Shown: positions 48,706 through 57,299 of the stretch, piece by piece
How positions within the stretch are numbered: the first letter of the stretch is position 1
How the letters are laid out: every line of letters starts with the position of its first letter
DNA from: Streptomyces sp. 1222.5
GTDB lineage: Bacteria; Actinomycetota; Actinomycetes; Streptomycetales; Streptomycetaceae
Assembly: GCF_900105245.1 (NCBI RefSeq)
Contig: NZ_FNSZ01000001.1
Coordinates: 3,906,001 to 3,970,000, forward strand
Reading direction: 5' to 3'
DNA length: 64,000 nucleotides
Program-made: the position numbers and the translations under genes
The notes under the pieces: generated by a model
The model's database searches: none
What the model was told of the DNA's origin: nothing
What the model saw: only the letters and a program-made list of their open reading frames with translations

Positions 48706-49475
48706 ACACCGTGCGTCTCGACATCGACGAGGACACCGCGGTCGCCGTCGTCACGCTGGACCGGCCCGCGCGGCTGAACGCCGTCGACCTGGAGATGGTG
48801 GCGGAACTGACGCACGTGTGGCGGAAGTTGCGGTTCGACGACTCGGTGCGGGCGGTGGTGCTGACCGGGTCCGGGGAACGGGCGTTCTGCACGGGCATCG
48901 ACCGGGACGCGGTGGTGCCGCAGCCGTCGTCGCCGTACATGCAGGACGATCCGCTGCTGGGGCTGGGGCCGAAGGCGAACGGCCTGTGGAAGCCGGTCGT
49001 GGCCGCCGTGCGCGGGATGGCGTGCGGGGGCGCGTTCTATCTCCTCGGCGAGAGCGAGTTCGTCGTCGCCGACACCACGGCCACGTTCTTCGACCCGCAC
49101 ACGACGTACGGGATGGTCAGCGCCTACGAGTCGGTGCTCATGGCGCAGCGGCTGCCGTACGGCGAGGTCGCGCGGATGGTGCTGATGGGGACGGCCGAGC
49201 GGATCTCCGCGCGACGGGCCCACGACGTCGGGCTGGTCTCGCAGCTCACCGCGGAGGGCGAGGCCCTGGCGGAGGCGGTGCGCTGTGCCGCCGTCATCGC
49301 CTCGCACCCGCCCGAGGGGGTGCAGGGGACCGTGCGGGCGCTGTGGGCGGCCGAGGAGGCGGCGCGTGCGCAGGCGTTCGCGCAGGCGCCGCATCTGATC
49401 GCACTGGGCAACCTGCCGGCCGAGCGGCAGGCCGAGCTGTTCGCCGCCCGCCGGGTCGGGTTCGAGGTGCGTTAG
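48702..49475 (+). CDS. Crotonase-fold protein, enoyl-CoA hydratase-like but with atypical active site
   Basis: 257 residues from GTG 48702. Crotonase features: VAVVTLDRPARLNAV, RAVVLTGSGERAFCTGID (oxyanion hole), and AVRGMACGGAFYLLGESEFV. In ordinary hydratases two Glu act at GGGCEL and QPE; the aligned residues here are Tyr (GGAFYL) and His (DPHTTYG). A simple hydration reaction is therefore doubtful; isomerase, hydrolase or another crotonase reaction is possible. Third gene of the thiolase operon; its end overlaps the convergent gene by 4 bp. Confidence 0.85.
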   Translation: MNTVRLDIDEDTAVAVVTLDRPARLNAVDLEMVAELTHVWRKLRFDDSVRAVVLTGSGERAFCTGIDRDAVVPQPSSPYMQDDPLLGLGPKANGLWKPVVAAVRGMACGGAFYLLGESEFVVADTTATFFDPHTTYGMVSAYESVLMAQRLPYGEVARMVLMGTAERISARRAHDVGLVSQLTAEGEALAEAVRCAAVIASHPPEGVQGTVRALWAAEEAARAQAFAQAPHLIALGNLPAERQAELFAARRVGFEVR

Positions 49476-50089
49476 GAGCTGACGTCCGCCTCCGGTTCCG
49501 CCTCGCAGTGGTCGACCTTCAGCCGGAGGCGGTCGCCGACCGGCACCCGGGTGGTCGCCGTGCCCCTCGCGGGCACCTCGACGGTGTAGGAGGAGTTGTT
49601 CAGGATCTGGGTGCCCCGGTCGTCGTAGAAGAGGACCCGGGCCTGGAACTCGGCCTCGCGGCCGTTCGGGTTCGAGATCTCGACCGTGGCGTACGGCTTC
49701 TTCGCGGTCGCGCAGGCGACCAGCTTCGCCGTCCCGTCCTTCAGCGCCCTGCCGCTCGTCGCGGAGGAGGTGGCGGTGGCCCGGTGGGTGGGGCGCCGGC
49801 CGTAGTACCTCCCGCCGGTGCCTCCGGTCGTCCCCGAGCCACCCGTCGCGCTGCTGCCGCCGGTCGTACCGCCGCTGCCGTAGTAGCCGTCGTCCGAGTC
49901 GTCGTCGTACGTCCCGCCGCCCGAGGTGGACGAGGACGAGCTGTCGTGGTCCTGGTGGGAGCTGCTGCAACCGCCCCCGCCGCCTCCGTGGCGGCCGTGG
50001 TGGCCCCGCGAGAATCCGCTGAGGCTGAGGACCACGAGGGTCAGTACGGCCGTGTACCTGAGCGCGCGCGCCCGAGTTTGCAGGTGCAT
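49472..50089 (-). CDS. Secreted or anchored Ser/Gly/Asp-rich protein of unknown function
   Basis: 205 residues from ATG 50089. N-terminal signal (RYTAVLTLVVLSLSGFS) followed by a His/Gly stretch and about 90 residues of Ser/Gly/Asp/Thr low complexity with Tyr pairs, then a folded C-terminal domain of about 85 residues (LVACATAKKPYATVEISNPN, VLFYDDRGTQILN) with two Cys that could form a disulfide. The latter resembles small beta-sandwich domains of actinobacterial cell-surface proteins. It lies next to afsK on the same strand, 134 bases downstream. Confidence 0.7.
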   Translation of the reverse strand: MHLQTRARALRYTAVLTLVVLSLSGFSRGHHGRHGGGGGGCSSSHQDHDSSSSSTSGGGTYDDDSDDGYYGSGGTTGGSSATGGSGTTGGTGGRYYGRRPTHRATATSSATSGRALKDGTAKLVACATAKKPYATVEISNPNGREAEFQARVLFYDDRGTQILNNSSYTVEVPARGTATTRVPVGDRLRLKVDHCEAEPEADVSS

Positions 50090-50223
50090 GCCATCACCAT
50101 AGCCAGCGGCGGCCGGCCGTGTACCGCCTGGCGGGGAACGGTCACCGGAGGTAGCGTCGGCCCTGGGACGGCCGCCGTCCGGAGCCCTTCCGTGCAACCG
50201 GTACGACGGCCGTCACGCTCGCC

Positions 50224-52569
50224 TCAGCCGGTCCGTGCCGTGCCCGTGCCCTTCTCCGCGTCCAGCGCGTAGACGCACCGGTCCTTGCTGCACGCGTACA
50301 CCACACCGTCCTTGACCACCGGGGAGCCGGTGATCTCGCCGCCCGTCGCCAGCTTCCAGCGCAGCCGGCCGTCGTCGGCCTTCAGGGTGTACAGCAGGTG
50401 GTCGGTGGAGCCGAAGTGGATGCGGCCCTCGGCCACCGCCGGCGCGCCCACGACGTCGCCGCCGGCCTGGAAGCGCCACTTGGGCGTGCCGGTGACCGCG
50501 TCCAGGGTGTAGAGGCCCTTGCCGCTGCCGACGTGCACGTGGCCGCCGGCCACCAGGACCGGTTCCACAGAGGAGCGGGACTCGGTGGCGATGCGCCAGC
50601 GGTCGCGGCCGTCGGCGGCGTCGAGGGCGTAGACCGTGCCGAGGTAGTCGGCGAGGTAGACCCCGCCGCCGGTGACGGCCGGGCCGGGGGCGAAGGCCGG
50701 CGGGCTGAGGAAGACCGCGGGGGCCTCGAAGTGCCAGCGCACCATGCCGCCGGCCGCCTCGATGGCGAGGACGCGGGTGCCGGCGGAGATGTAGACGTAG
50801 CCGTCGTCGGCCGGGTTCAGGCGTACCGGGACGCCGCCGCAGGAGGCCGCGTCACCGATGGGGTACGACCAGCGCTCCTCGCCGGTGCGGGCCTCCAGGG
50901 CGCGCAGCCGGGCGTCCTGCCAGACGTAGACCGTGCCGTCGTGGACGAGCGGGCCCGCCTCGGGGGACTCGAAGTCGGTCTGGCAGCCGCTGATCTCCCA
51001 CAGCTTCTGCCCGCCCGTGGCGTCCCAGGCCTGGACGCCGCCGCCACGGGTGCCGGTGACGACCGTGCCGCGGTCGGCCGTCAGGGAGTACACCCAGGCG
51101 TCCGTGGACAGCCGCCACAGGTCGGCGCCCTCGCGGGCGTCCAGGGCGAACAGGGTCGGCCCGTCGGAGGCGTGGATACGGCCGTCCGCCACCGCCATCG
51201 ACCAGGCCACGTCCCGCGTCTTGAAGCGGCGGCGGCCGGTACCCACGTCCAGGGCGTGCACCTCGAAGGAGGTGACGTAGACGAGGTCGCCGTCGACGGC
51301 GGGGGTGCCCCAGACGTCGTTGGACATGCGGAACCGCCAGGGCCGCCAGCCGCTCGCCGTCTCCGGGGGCATGGGCGGGGCGGGCGGTACGGCGGGGTCG
51401 GCGCCGGCCACGCCGGGGCGCGGACGGGACCAGCTGGCGACCAGGCCGGCCTCCGGCGGGGGCGCCTTGACGGCGGCGGCGCGGGCGTCGGCGACCCGGG
51501 GGCCGGGGCCGATGGGCACCTTGGCGCCGGCCAGTTGCACCGGGCCGGTACCGGGGGCGCCGACCGGTACGGGGGCCGGGCCCGGGGGGTCGTACGGGGG
51601 CGGCGGGGGCACGGCCGCGCGGCCGCCGCTGCGGGGGCCGGGCGCGGTGGCCAGGGCGGGCTTGATCGCCGGACGTCCGCCGCGGCGGGACTCGATGAGG
51701 CCGACGGCCTTCTCGGGCAGCCAGGCGGAGGCGGTGCCGCTGTCGTCGGAGCCGGAGCCGAAGAGGTGCGGGGCGAGCTGGGCCTGGAGGTCGGCGGGGT
51801 TGGGCCGGCCGGTGGCCTCCATCTGCATGCAGGACTCGATCAGGGGGCGCAGCTCGTCCGGCAGGCCGGTGAGGTCCGGGCCCTCGCGGAGCAGCATGAA
51901 GACGGTCTCGACCGGGTTGGCGCCGTGGAAGGGCGGGTGGCCGGTGGCGGCGAAGACCAGCATCGAGCCCAGCGAGAAGACGTCGCTGGCGCCGGTGACG
52001 CTGCGGGAGTCCTTGGCCTGCTCGGGGGACATGTAGGCGGGGGTGCCGACGGCCACGTTGGTCATGGTGAGACGGGTGTTCGAGACGCCGGAGGCGATGC
52101 CGAAGTCGATCACCCGGGGGCCGTCCTCGACGACGAGCACGTTGGACGGCTTGAGGTCGCGGTGCACCAGTCCGGCGCCGTGGATGGACTGCAGGGCCTC
52201 CGCGACGCCCGCCGCCAGCCAGCGCACGGCCTGGGCCGGGAGGGGCCCGCACTCGTTCACTATCTCCTCGAGCGAGGGCGCGGGCACGTAGGCGGTGGCC
52301 AGCCAGGGCACGGCGGCGCGCGGGTCGGCGTCCACGACGGCCGCCGTGTAGAACCCGGAGACCGCGCGGGCCGCCTCCACCTCACGGGTGAAGCGCACCC
52401 GGAACAGCTGGTCCTCGGCCAGTTCGGTGCGCACCGTCTTGATCGCCACGCGCCGGCCGGACGCCGAGCGCGCGAGATAGACCAGCCCCATGCCGCCGGC
52501 ACCCAGCCGGCCCAGCACCTCGAACGGCCCGATCCGCCGCGGATCGTGCTGCGTCAGCTGATCCACCAC
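50224..52569 (-). CDS. afsK: AfsK: Ser/Thr protein kinase with PQQ-type beta-propeller
   Basis: 781 residues from GTG 52569 (GGAGG upstream). Kinase domain residues 12-275: GAGGMGLVY, Lys44 in VAIK, HRDLKPSN at 136-143, DFG at 155-157, SPEQA. Ser71 and Thr168, reported as AfsK autophosphorylation sites in S. coelicolor, are both present. A Pro/Ala linker without membrane helix leads to a C-terminal seven-bladed PQQ-like propeller (repeats such as VYVTSFEVHALDVGTGRRRF and VHVGSGKGLYTLDAVTG). AfsK phosphorylates AfsR and also DivIVA in tip growth. It lies about 5 kb from afsR/afsS. Confidence 0.98.
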   Translation of the reverse strand: MVDQLTQHDPRRIGPFEVLGRLGAGGMGLVYLARSASGRRVAIKTVRTELAEDQLFRVRFTREVEAARAVSGFYTAAVVDADPRAAVPWLATAYVPAPSLEEIVNECGPLPAQAVRWLAAGVAEALQSIHGAGLVHRDLKPSNVLVVEDGPRVIDFGIASGVSNTRLTMTNVAVGTPAYMSPEQAKDSRSVTGASDVFSLGSMLVFAATGHPPFHGANPVETVFMLLREGPDLTGLPDELRPLIESCMQMEATGRPNPADLQAQLAPHLFGSGSDDSGTASAWLPEKAVGLIESRRGGRPAIKPALATAPGPRSGGRAAVPPPPPYDPPGPAPVPVGAPGTGPVQLAGAKVPIGPGPRVADARAAAVKAPPPEAGLVASWSRPRPGVAGADPAVPPAPPMPPETASGWRPWRFRMSNDVWGTPAVDGDLVYVTSFEVHALDVGTGRRRFKTRDVAWSMAVADGRIHASDGPTLFALDAREGADLWRLSTDAWVYSLTADRGTVVTGTRGGGVQAWDATGGQKLWEISGCQTDFESPEAGPLVHDGTVYVWQDARLRALEARTGEERWSYPIGDAASCGGVPVRLNPADDGYVYISAGTRVLAIEAAGGMVRWHFEAPAVFLSPPAFAPGPAVTGGGVYLADYLGTVYALDAADGRDRWRIATESRSSVEPVLVAGGHVHVGSGKGLYTLDAVTGTPKWRFQAGGDVVGAPAVAEGRIHFGSTDHLLYTLKADDGRLRWKLATGGEITGSPVVKDGVVYACSKDRCVYALDAEKGTGTARTG

Positions 52570-52738
52570 TTGCCTGCCACCTCCCCGTACGAGCCGCGCC
52601 ACCCACATATGTACGCGACCGAAGTGCAGCGTCTCACCACCGCACCGCCTCGGCGGCACGCACCCCGATTCTTCCTGTCCGCGCCCCTGGTTGCGAACCC
52701 GGTGACAATTCGGGGTGTCTTCCGCCAAAGCGGGCGTT

Positions 52739-53473
52739 TCACCGCTGGAGCAGCGCGAAGGACGCTCCCTGATTGTCGGTGACGACGGCCACTCGTCCGT
52801 ACGACGTCTCGAAGGGTGGCGCCTGCACCCGCCCGCCCAGCCGTACGACCGTCCCGAGCGCGGCGTCCAGGTCCGCGACCCGGAAGTGGGTGACGAAGTG
52901 CGGGGGCATCTCGGCGGCGAAGATCTCGGTGACGTCGGCGCGGCCGAAGTCGGGCTCGGCGCCGCCGCCGAACAGGGCCGCGTGGAAGAGGTCGCCGTAG
53001 AAGGCGTTGGCGGTGGCGGTGTCGCGGGTGTAGAGCTCGGCCCAGACGAACGTGCCGGGCTCGTGCCGCCGCCCGAAGCCGGGGTGGGTGCCGGGCTGCC
53101 ACAGACCGAAGATCGCGCCCTCCGGGTCGGCGGCGAGGGCGGCGACGCCGAGGTCGCCCACCGGGAACGGCGCCATGACCACCTGCCCGCCTGCCGCCGT
53201 GATCCTGCGGCCGAGGGCCGTCGCGTCCGAGGTCGCGAAGGAGACCGTCCAGACCGTGGGCATGCGGCCGTCCCGTTTGGGGGCCAGCGAGGCGACGAGG
53301 TCGCCGTCCAGCCGGGCCCACACGGAGGAGCCGTACGCCTCCTCGAAGGACCACCCGAAGAGCTCACCGTAGAAGCGCTTTCCCGCCTCGACGTCCGGCA
53401 GCTCGGCGTCCACCCAGCAGGGGACGCCCTCGGGGTACGCCTCTTCGTGCACGGATGCCCTGTTTTCGGCCAT
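52739..53473 (-). CDS. VOC-family protein with two glyoxalase-like domains
   Basis: 244 residues from ATG 53473. Two VOC modules: PCWVDAELPDVEAGKRFYGE then LFGWSFEE in the first half and FVWAELYTRDTATANAFYGD in the second. This matches the CFP32/Rv0577-like group of actinobacterial glyoxalase proteins. Substrate unknown. Divergent from the TetR gene (53596) across 122 bases. Confidence 0.9.
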   Translation of the reverse strand: MAENRASVHEEAYPEGVPCWVDAELPDVEAGKRFYGELFGWSFEEAYGSSVWARLDGDLVASLAPKRDGRMPTVWTVSFATSDATALGRRITAAGGQVVMAPFPVGDLGVAALAADPEGAIFGLWQPGTHPGFGRRHEPGTFVWAELYTRDTATANAFYGDLFHAALFGGGAEPDFGRADVTEIFAAEMPPHFVTHFRVADLDAALGTVVRLGGRVQAPPFETSYGRVAVVTDNQGASFALLQR

Positions 53474-53587
53474 GCCGTCAAAGTAACCGGGTCGCGCGCA
53501 CCGCGCAGACCAGGCACACCACCCCCAGAGCACCCGTGCACCCCATTTGCAGTCGGCCGAATCGCGCTCCGATCACCCCTCGGTAAG

Positions 53588-53602
53588 CTGACGGCATGAC
53601 AG
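53588..53602. promoter_or_regulatory. Degenerate regulon palindrome site L at the tetR start codon
   Basis: CTGACGGCATGACAG: the left half-site is perfect, the right has two mismatches. It overlaps the TetR gene's ATG at 53596, which would suit autorepression. Confidence 0.45.
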
Positions 53603-54243
53603 GACAAGTGCGTACCGTCGACGGCCGCGTGGCCGGCCGGCGTGGGCAGGCGACCCGGCAGAAGCTGCTCGACTGCCTCAGCGAGATGCTCAGCTCCTCC
53701 CCCTACCGGGATGTCAAGGTCATCGATGTCGCCCGGAAGGCGGGGACTTCACCCGCGACCTTCTACCAGTACTTCCCGGACGTCGAAGGCGCCGTCCTGG
53801 AGATCGCCGAGCAAATGGCGGCCGAGGGCGCCGGGTTGACCGAACTGCTCGAAGGGCGCACCTGGGCCGGCAAGGCGGGGTGGGCGACCGCGCAGGAACT
53901 CGTGGACGGCTTCTTGGAGTTCTGGCGGAAGAACGACGCGATCCTGCGCGTGGTCGACCTCGGCGCGGCCGAGGGGGACAAACGGTTCTACAAGCTCCGC
54001 ATGAAGATCCTGAACTCGGTCAACAACTCCCTCGCGGACTCCATCACGGAGCTGCAGGCCAAGGGCAGGGTCGACAAGGACGTGAACCCGGCGGCGGTGG
54101 CCGGTTCGCTGGTCGCGATGCTCGCGGCGGTGGCGTCCCACCAGAAGGGCTTCTCCTCCTGGGGCGTGAAGCAGGCCGAACTCAAGCCGAACCTGGCACT
54201 GTTGGTGCACCTGGGCGTGACGGGCAAGAAGCCCACGCGGTAG
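53596..54243 (+). CDS. TetR-family regulator, candidate controller of the CTGACG regulon
   Basis: 215 residues from ATG 53596. TetR N-domain: RRGQATRQKLLDCLSEML, HTH about residues 41-60 (KVIDVARKAGTSPATFYQYF). The ligand domain is helical with a KstR/FadR-like look (FLEFWRKNDAILRVVDLGAAEG), consistent with sensing an acyl-CoA or CoA-linked ligand. It is the only TetR gene in the window, stands in the midst of the operator-bearing genes, and has a half-perfect copy of the same operator over its start codon. The link to the regulon is inference. Confidence 0.85.
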   Translation: MTGQVRTVDGRVAGRRGQATRQKLLDCLSEMLSSSPYRDVKVIDVARKAGTSPATFYQYFPDVEGAVLEIAEQMAAEGAGLTELLEGRTWAGKAGWATAQELVDGFLEFWRKNDAILRVVDLGAAEGDKRFYKLRMKILNSVNNSLADSITELQAKGRVDKDVNPAAVAGSLVAMLAAVASHQKGFSSWGVKQAELKPNLALLVHLGVTGKKPTR

Positions 54244-54280
54244 CGCACCCCTTACTTTTTCCGGCGCCGAGTCCTGTCTC

Positions 54281-54317
54281 GCGGGCGGTGGTTCACATGA
54301 CGTGAGCCGCCGCCCGC
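54281..54317. terminator. Bidirectional terminator between tetR and Lrp/AsnC genes
   Basis: 16-bp stem with two G-U pairs (54281-54296 with 54302-54317) and an ATGAC loop, between convergent genes. Confidence 0.7.
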
Positions 54318-54333
54318 CGTGCTGCCTGGGGCG

Positions 54334-54786
54334 TCAGGCCGGCAGCGGCCGGTCCTGGACCACGTGCTTCATCACCAGGGTCGACGTCAGGCGCTGCACC
54401 CCCGGCAGGGTCGCGAGCCGCTCGTCGTACAGCCGCTGGAAGGCCGCGAGGTCGGCAGTGGCGACCCGGAGCAGGTAGTCGGGTTCGCCGAACAGCCGCT
54501 GGGCGTCCAGCACATGATCCAGTTCGCTGACGGCCCGCTCGAACTCGGCGACCGTGTCGCGGTCCTCCTGCCGCATGGACACGAAGACCAGCGCCTCGAA
54601 GGTCAGCCCGAGCGCCGCCGCGTCCACGACCGCCCGGTAGCCCTGGATGGCTCCGGAGCGCTCCAGCTCGCGCAGCCGCCGGTGGCAGGGCGAGACGCTC
54701 AGGCGCACGCGGGCGGCCAGCTCGGTCACGGTCAGCCGCCCGTCCTGCTGGAGCTCGGCAAGGATTTTGCGGTCCACGTTGTCCAT
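54334..54786 (-). CDS. Lrp/AsnC-family transcriptional regulator
   Basis: 150 residues from ATG 54786. N-terminal HTH (VDRKILAELQQDGRLTVTEL, ARVRLSVSPCHRRLRELERSG) and C-terminal RAM ligand domain (FEALVFVSMRQEDRDTVAEF, GEPDYLLRVATADLAAFQRL). Divergent from a LysE-type exporter at 54869, the classic pairing in which the regulator senses an amino acid and switches on its export. Confidence 0.93.
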   Translation of the reverse strand: MDNVDRKILAELQQDGRLTVTELAARVRLSVSPCHRRLRELERSGAIQGYRAVVDAAALGLTFEALVFVSMRQEDRDTVAEFERAVSELDHVLDAQRLFGEPDYLLRVATADLAAFQRLYDERLATLPGVQRLTSTLVMKHVVQDRPLPA

Positions 54787-54868
54787 GAGACAGATTCTTG
54801 CCGAGATTCCGCGATCATGGGCAAACTTCAGGAACACTTTCGGGCCACTCGCGCCTAATGTCCCCAGC

Positions 54869-55486
54869 ATGGACTCGGGACTGCTCTTCTCCTTCCTCGC
54901 CGTCGACCTGCTGCTGGTGTGCGTACCGGGCGCCGACTGGGCGTACGTCATCGCGACCGCCCTGCGCGGCAGCTCGGTGATGCGCGCGGTGGCGGGCCTG
55001 GTCTGCGGATACGCCCTGCACACCGTCCTGGCGACGGCGGGCCTGGCGGTGCTGGTGGCGGGCTCGCCGCGGCTGCTGACGGCCCTGACGGTGGCCGGAG
55101 CGGGGTACCTGCTGTGGCTGGGCTGGTCGGTGCTGCGCCGCCCGGCCGTCCCCGGGGCGGCGGACGCGCCCGCGCCCGCCGGCCGGCTCTTCCTCCGCGG
55201 TGCGACGATCAGCGGCGCGAACCCCAAGGGGCTGCTGCTCTACCTCTCCGTGCTCCCGCAGTTCCTCACCCTCGACGGCACGCATCTCCCCGTGGCCGCG
55301 CAGACCGCGGCGCTGGGCCTGCTGCACATGGCGTGCTGCGCGGTCGTCTACCTCGCCGTCGGCGTCCTCGCCCGCGCCCTGCTGTCCGCCCGCCCGGCGG
55401 CGGCCCGTGCGGTGACCCGCACCTCGGGCGCGGCGATGCTGGGAATCGGCGCGTTCCTGCTGGTGGAGCGGCTGGCGACGCTCTAG
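54869..55486 (+). CDS. LysE/RhtB-family amino-acid exporter
   Basis: 205 residues from ATG 54869. Six hydrophobic segments; LysE features include VCVPGADWAYVIATALRGS near the first helix, AGAGYLLWLGWSVLRRP and FLRGATISGANPKGLLLYLS followed by VLPQF. Exports amino acids or related small molecules. Divergent from the Lrp/AsnC gene, 82 bases apart, so probably activated by it. Confidence 0.92.
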   Translation: MDSGLLFSFLAVDLLLVCVPGADWAYVIATALRGSSVMRAVAGLVCGYALHTVLATAGLAVLVAGSPRLLTALTVAGAGYLLWLGWSVLRRPAVPGAADAPAPAGRLFLRGATISGANPKGLLLYLSVLPQFLTLDGTHLPVAAQTAALGLLHMACCAVVYLAVGVLARALLSARPAAARAVTRTSGAAMLGIGAFLLVERLATL

Positions 55487-55519
55487 CCGCGCGTCCGGCC
55501 GGGAGCGCCGTCCCGCCCC

Positions 55520-56002
55520 TCAGGGTGCCGCGGTGAGCCGGAAGAGCCGGATCTCCCTGGTCACCCGGGCCTGGTAGGTGGCGTACGGCGGCCAGAACAC
55601 CAGCAGGGCCCGCCAGGCCGCCGCGCGCTCCTCCCCCGTGAGCAGCCGGGCGGTGACCGGGACGTCCCGGCCCTCGACGCTGATCGAGGCGTCCGGGTGG
55701 GCGAGGAGGTTGTGGGTCCAGGCGGGGTGGCCGGGCCGGCCGAAGTTGGAGCCCACGAGGAGCCAGCCGCGTCCGTCCTCCTGCGGCATGCACGCGAGCG
55801 GGGTCCGGCGGGGCAGCCCGCTGCGGGCGCCGGTGGAGGTCAGGATCACGCCGGGCAGCAGCTGGGCGCTGAGCAGCACCCGCCCCCGGGTGAGCCGGTG
55901 CACCCCGCGGTCCAGGGCCGGGATCACATGAGGGGCGACCTTGGCGAACAGCCGGGTGGACGACACCTTCTGCACGAGCCGGACACCGGCGGCGCGGGCC
56001 AT
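55520..56002 (-). CDS. Deazaflavin-dependent nitroreductase/DUF385-like protein
   Basis: 160 residues from ATG 56002, which overlaps the stop of the acyl-CoA dehydrogenase gene by one base (TGATG), so it is translationally coupled. ILTSTGARSGLPRRTPLACMP, WLLVGSNFGRPGHPAWTHNL and DVPVTARLLTGEERAAAW are typical of the F420-binding Ddn-like family. A membrane-binding basic/hydrophobic N-terminus is visible. A role as F420-dependent reductase in the same pathway is likely. Confidence 0.88.
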   Translation of the reverse strand: MARAAGVRLVQKVSSTRLFAKVAPHVIPALDRGVHRLTRGRVLLSAQLLPGVILTSTGARSGLPRRTPLACMPQEDGRGWLLVGSNFGRPGHPAWTHNLLAHPDASISVEGRDVPVTARLLTGEERAAAWRALLVFWPPYATYQARVTREIRLFRLTAAP

Positions 56003-57186
56003 CAGACCGCCACCTTCCCGTGCGCGAAGAGCCCGGCGGTCTCGGCGGCCCGGTCGCGCAGCCGGTGCACCGGCCCGAAGAGCAGCTCGTCGCCGGCCGC
56101 CCGTTTGAAGTACAGGTGGGCGTCGTGCTCCCACGTGAACCCGATCCCGCCGTGCAGCTGGATGCCCTCGGCGGCGGCCGCCTGCAGCGCCTCCAGCGCC
56201 TGGGCGAGCGCGAGCCGGCCCACCTCCTCGCCGTGGGCGGCGGCCCAGGCGGCGTAGCAGGCGGCCGACCGGGCGGCCTGCACCGCCACGTACACGTCCG
56301 CCAGCCGGTGCTTGACCGCCTGGAAGGAGCCGACCGGCCGCCCGAACTGCACCCGCTGCCCGACGTACTCGACGGTCCGTTCCAGGGCCCGGCCGGCCGC
56401 CCCTGCGGCCTCGGCGGCGAGCACGGCGGCGACCGTGTCCCCGAGCCCGGCCAGCGCGGGCAGGACGTCGGCGTCGTCGTCGCCCAGCAACTCGGCGGTC
56501 ACATCGCGCAGCTGCACCTGCCCCTGCGGCCGGGTGGCGTCCAGGGCGGTCTGCCGGGTCCGTACGAGTCCCGCCGCGTCCCCGGCCACCAGGAACAGCC
56601 GCGTCCGGGAGCGGGCGAAGCCGCCGGTGTGCGCGGCGACCAGCAGCAGTCCGGCGCTGTGCCCGTCCAGCACCTGGTCGGCCTGTCCGTACAGGGTCCA
56701 CCCGTCGGGGGTCCGCCGGGCCTGCACCCCGCCGGCCCGTCCCCCGCCCGCGCGGTACCCGTCGTTCCGGCCGGTCAGGGCGAGGGCGGTGGCGAGGTCG
56801 GGCCCGGGGACGGTGAGGGCGGCGGTGAGACCGCCCGCGGCGAGCCGGGGCAGCAGGCCGGCCCGCTGGGCCTCCGTGCCCAGGGCGAGGATCAGCGGGG
56901 CGGCGAGGACGGACGTGGCGAGCAGCGGCGAGGGGGCGAGGGCGCGTCCCGTCTCCTCGCAGGCGAGGGCCAGTTCGGTGACCGAGCAGCCGACGCCGCC
57001 GTACCGTTCGGGCAGGGCGAGGCCCGGCAGGCCGAGCCGGTCGGCGAGGGCCGACCACAGGAGGGGGTCGTACCCGTCCGGGGTGTCCACGGCCGTCCGC
57101 AGCTCCCGCGGGCCGCAGCGTCGGTGCAGCAGCTCGCGCAGGGTTCGGCGGATCTCGTCCTGCTCTGCGGTGAGGCGCGTGTCCAT
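56002..57186 (-). CDS. Acyl-CoA dehydrogenase
   Basis: 394 residues from ATG 57186 (GGAGGGA upstream). N-terminal helical domain (TAEQDEIRRTLRELLHRR), ALPERYGGVGCSVTELALACEETG, beta domain, and C-terminal helical domain with QFGRPVGSFQAVKHRLADVY and QLHGGIGFTWEHDAHLYFKR. FAD enzyme introducing an alpha-beta double bond. The chain is of the diverged type that often works as alpha2beta2 heteromers in steroid or branched side-chain oxidation, but no second subunit gene is adjacent. Regulon site G is 22 bases upstream. Confidence 0.92.
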   Translation of the reverse strand: MDTRLTAEQDEIRRTLRELLHRRCGPRELRTAVDTPDGYDPLLWSALADRLGLPGLALPERYGGVGCSVTELALACEETGRALAPSPLLATSVLAAPLILALGTEAQRAGLLPRLAAGGLTAALTVPGPDLATALALTGRNDGYRAGGGRAGGVQARRTPDGWTLYGQADQVLDGHSAGLLLVAAHTGGFARSRTRLFLVAGDAAGLVRTRQTALDATRPQGQVQLRDVTAELLGDDDADVLPALAGLGDTVAAVLAAEAAGAAGRALERTVEYVGQRVQFGRPVGSFQAVKHRLADVYVAVQAARSAACYAAWAAAHGEEVGRLALAQALEALQAAAAEGIQLHGGIGFTWEHDAHLYFKRAAGDELLFGPVHRLRDRAAETAGLFAHGKVAV

Positions 57187-57208
57187 GGCTGATCCCTCCG
57201 GACCGTAT

Positions 57209-57223
57209 CTGACGGTGCGTCAT
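57209..57223. promoter_or_regulatory. Regulon palindrome site G
   Basis: CTGACGGTGCGTCAT, one mismatch, 22 bases upstream of the acyl-CoA dehydrogenase ATG. Confidence 0.65.
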
Positions 57224-57280
57224 ATTAGGTCGCCATGGCGGGGATGCCCAGAGACGCGACCCTGCCGCCCGCACCGGTAG

Positions 57281-57295
57281 CTGATGTACCGTCAG
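57281..57295. promoter_or_regulatory. Regulon palindrome site H
   Basis: CTGATGTACCGTCAG, one mismatch, ending 4 bases before the ATG at 57300 so that no ribosome site can fit between. Confidence 0.65.
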
Positions 57296-57299
57296 ATTC

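Noticed and set aside
41961..52569. Antibiotic biosynthetic gene cluster around the SARP-type regulator
   Set aside because: AfsR/AfsS/AfsK are global regulators; there is no PKS, NRPS or terpene synthase gene nearby.
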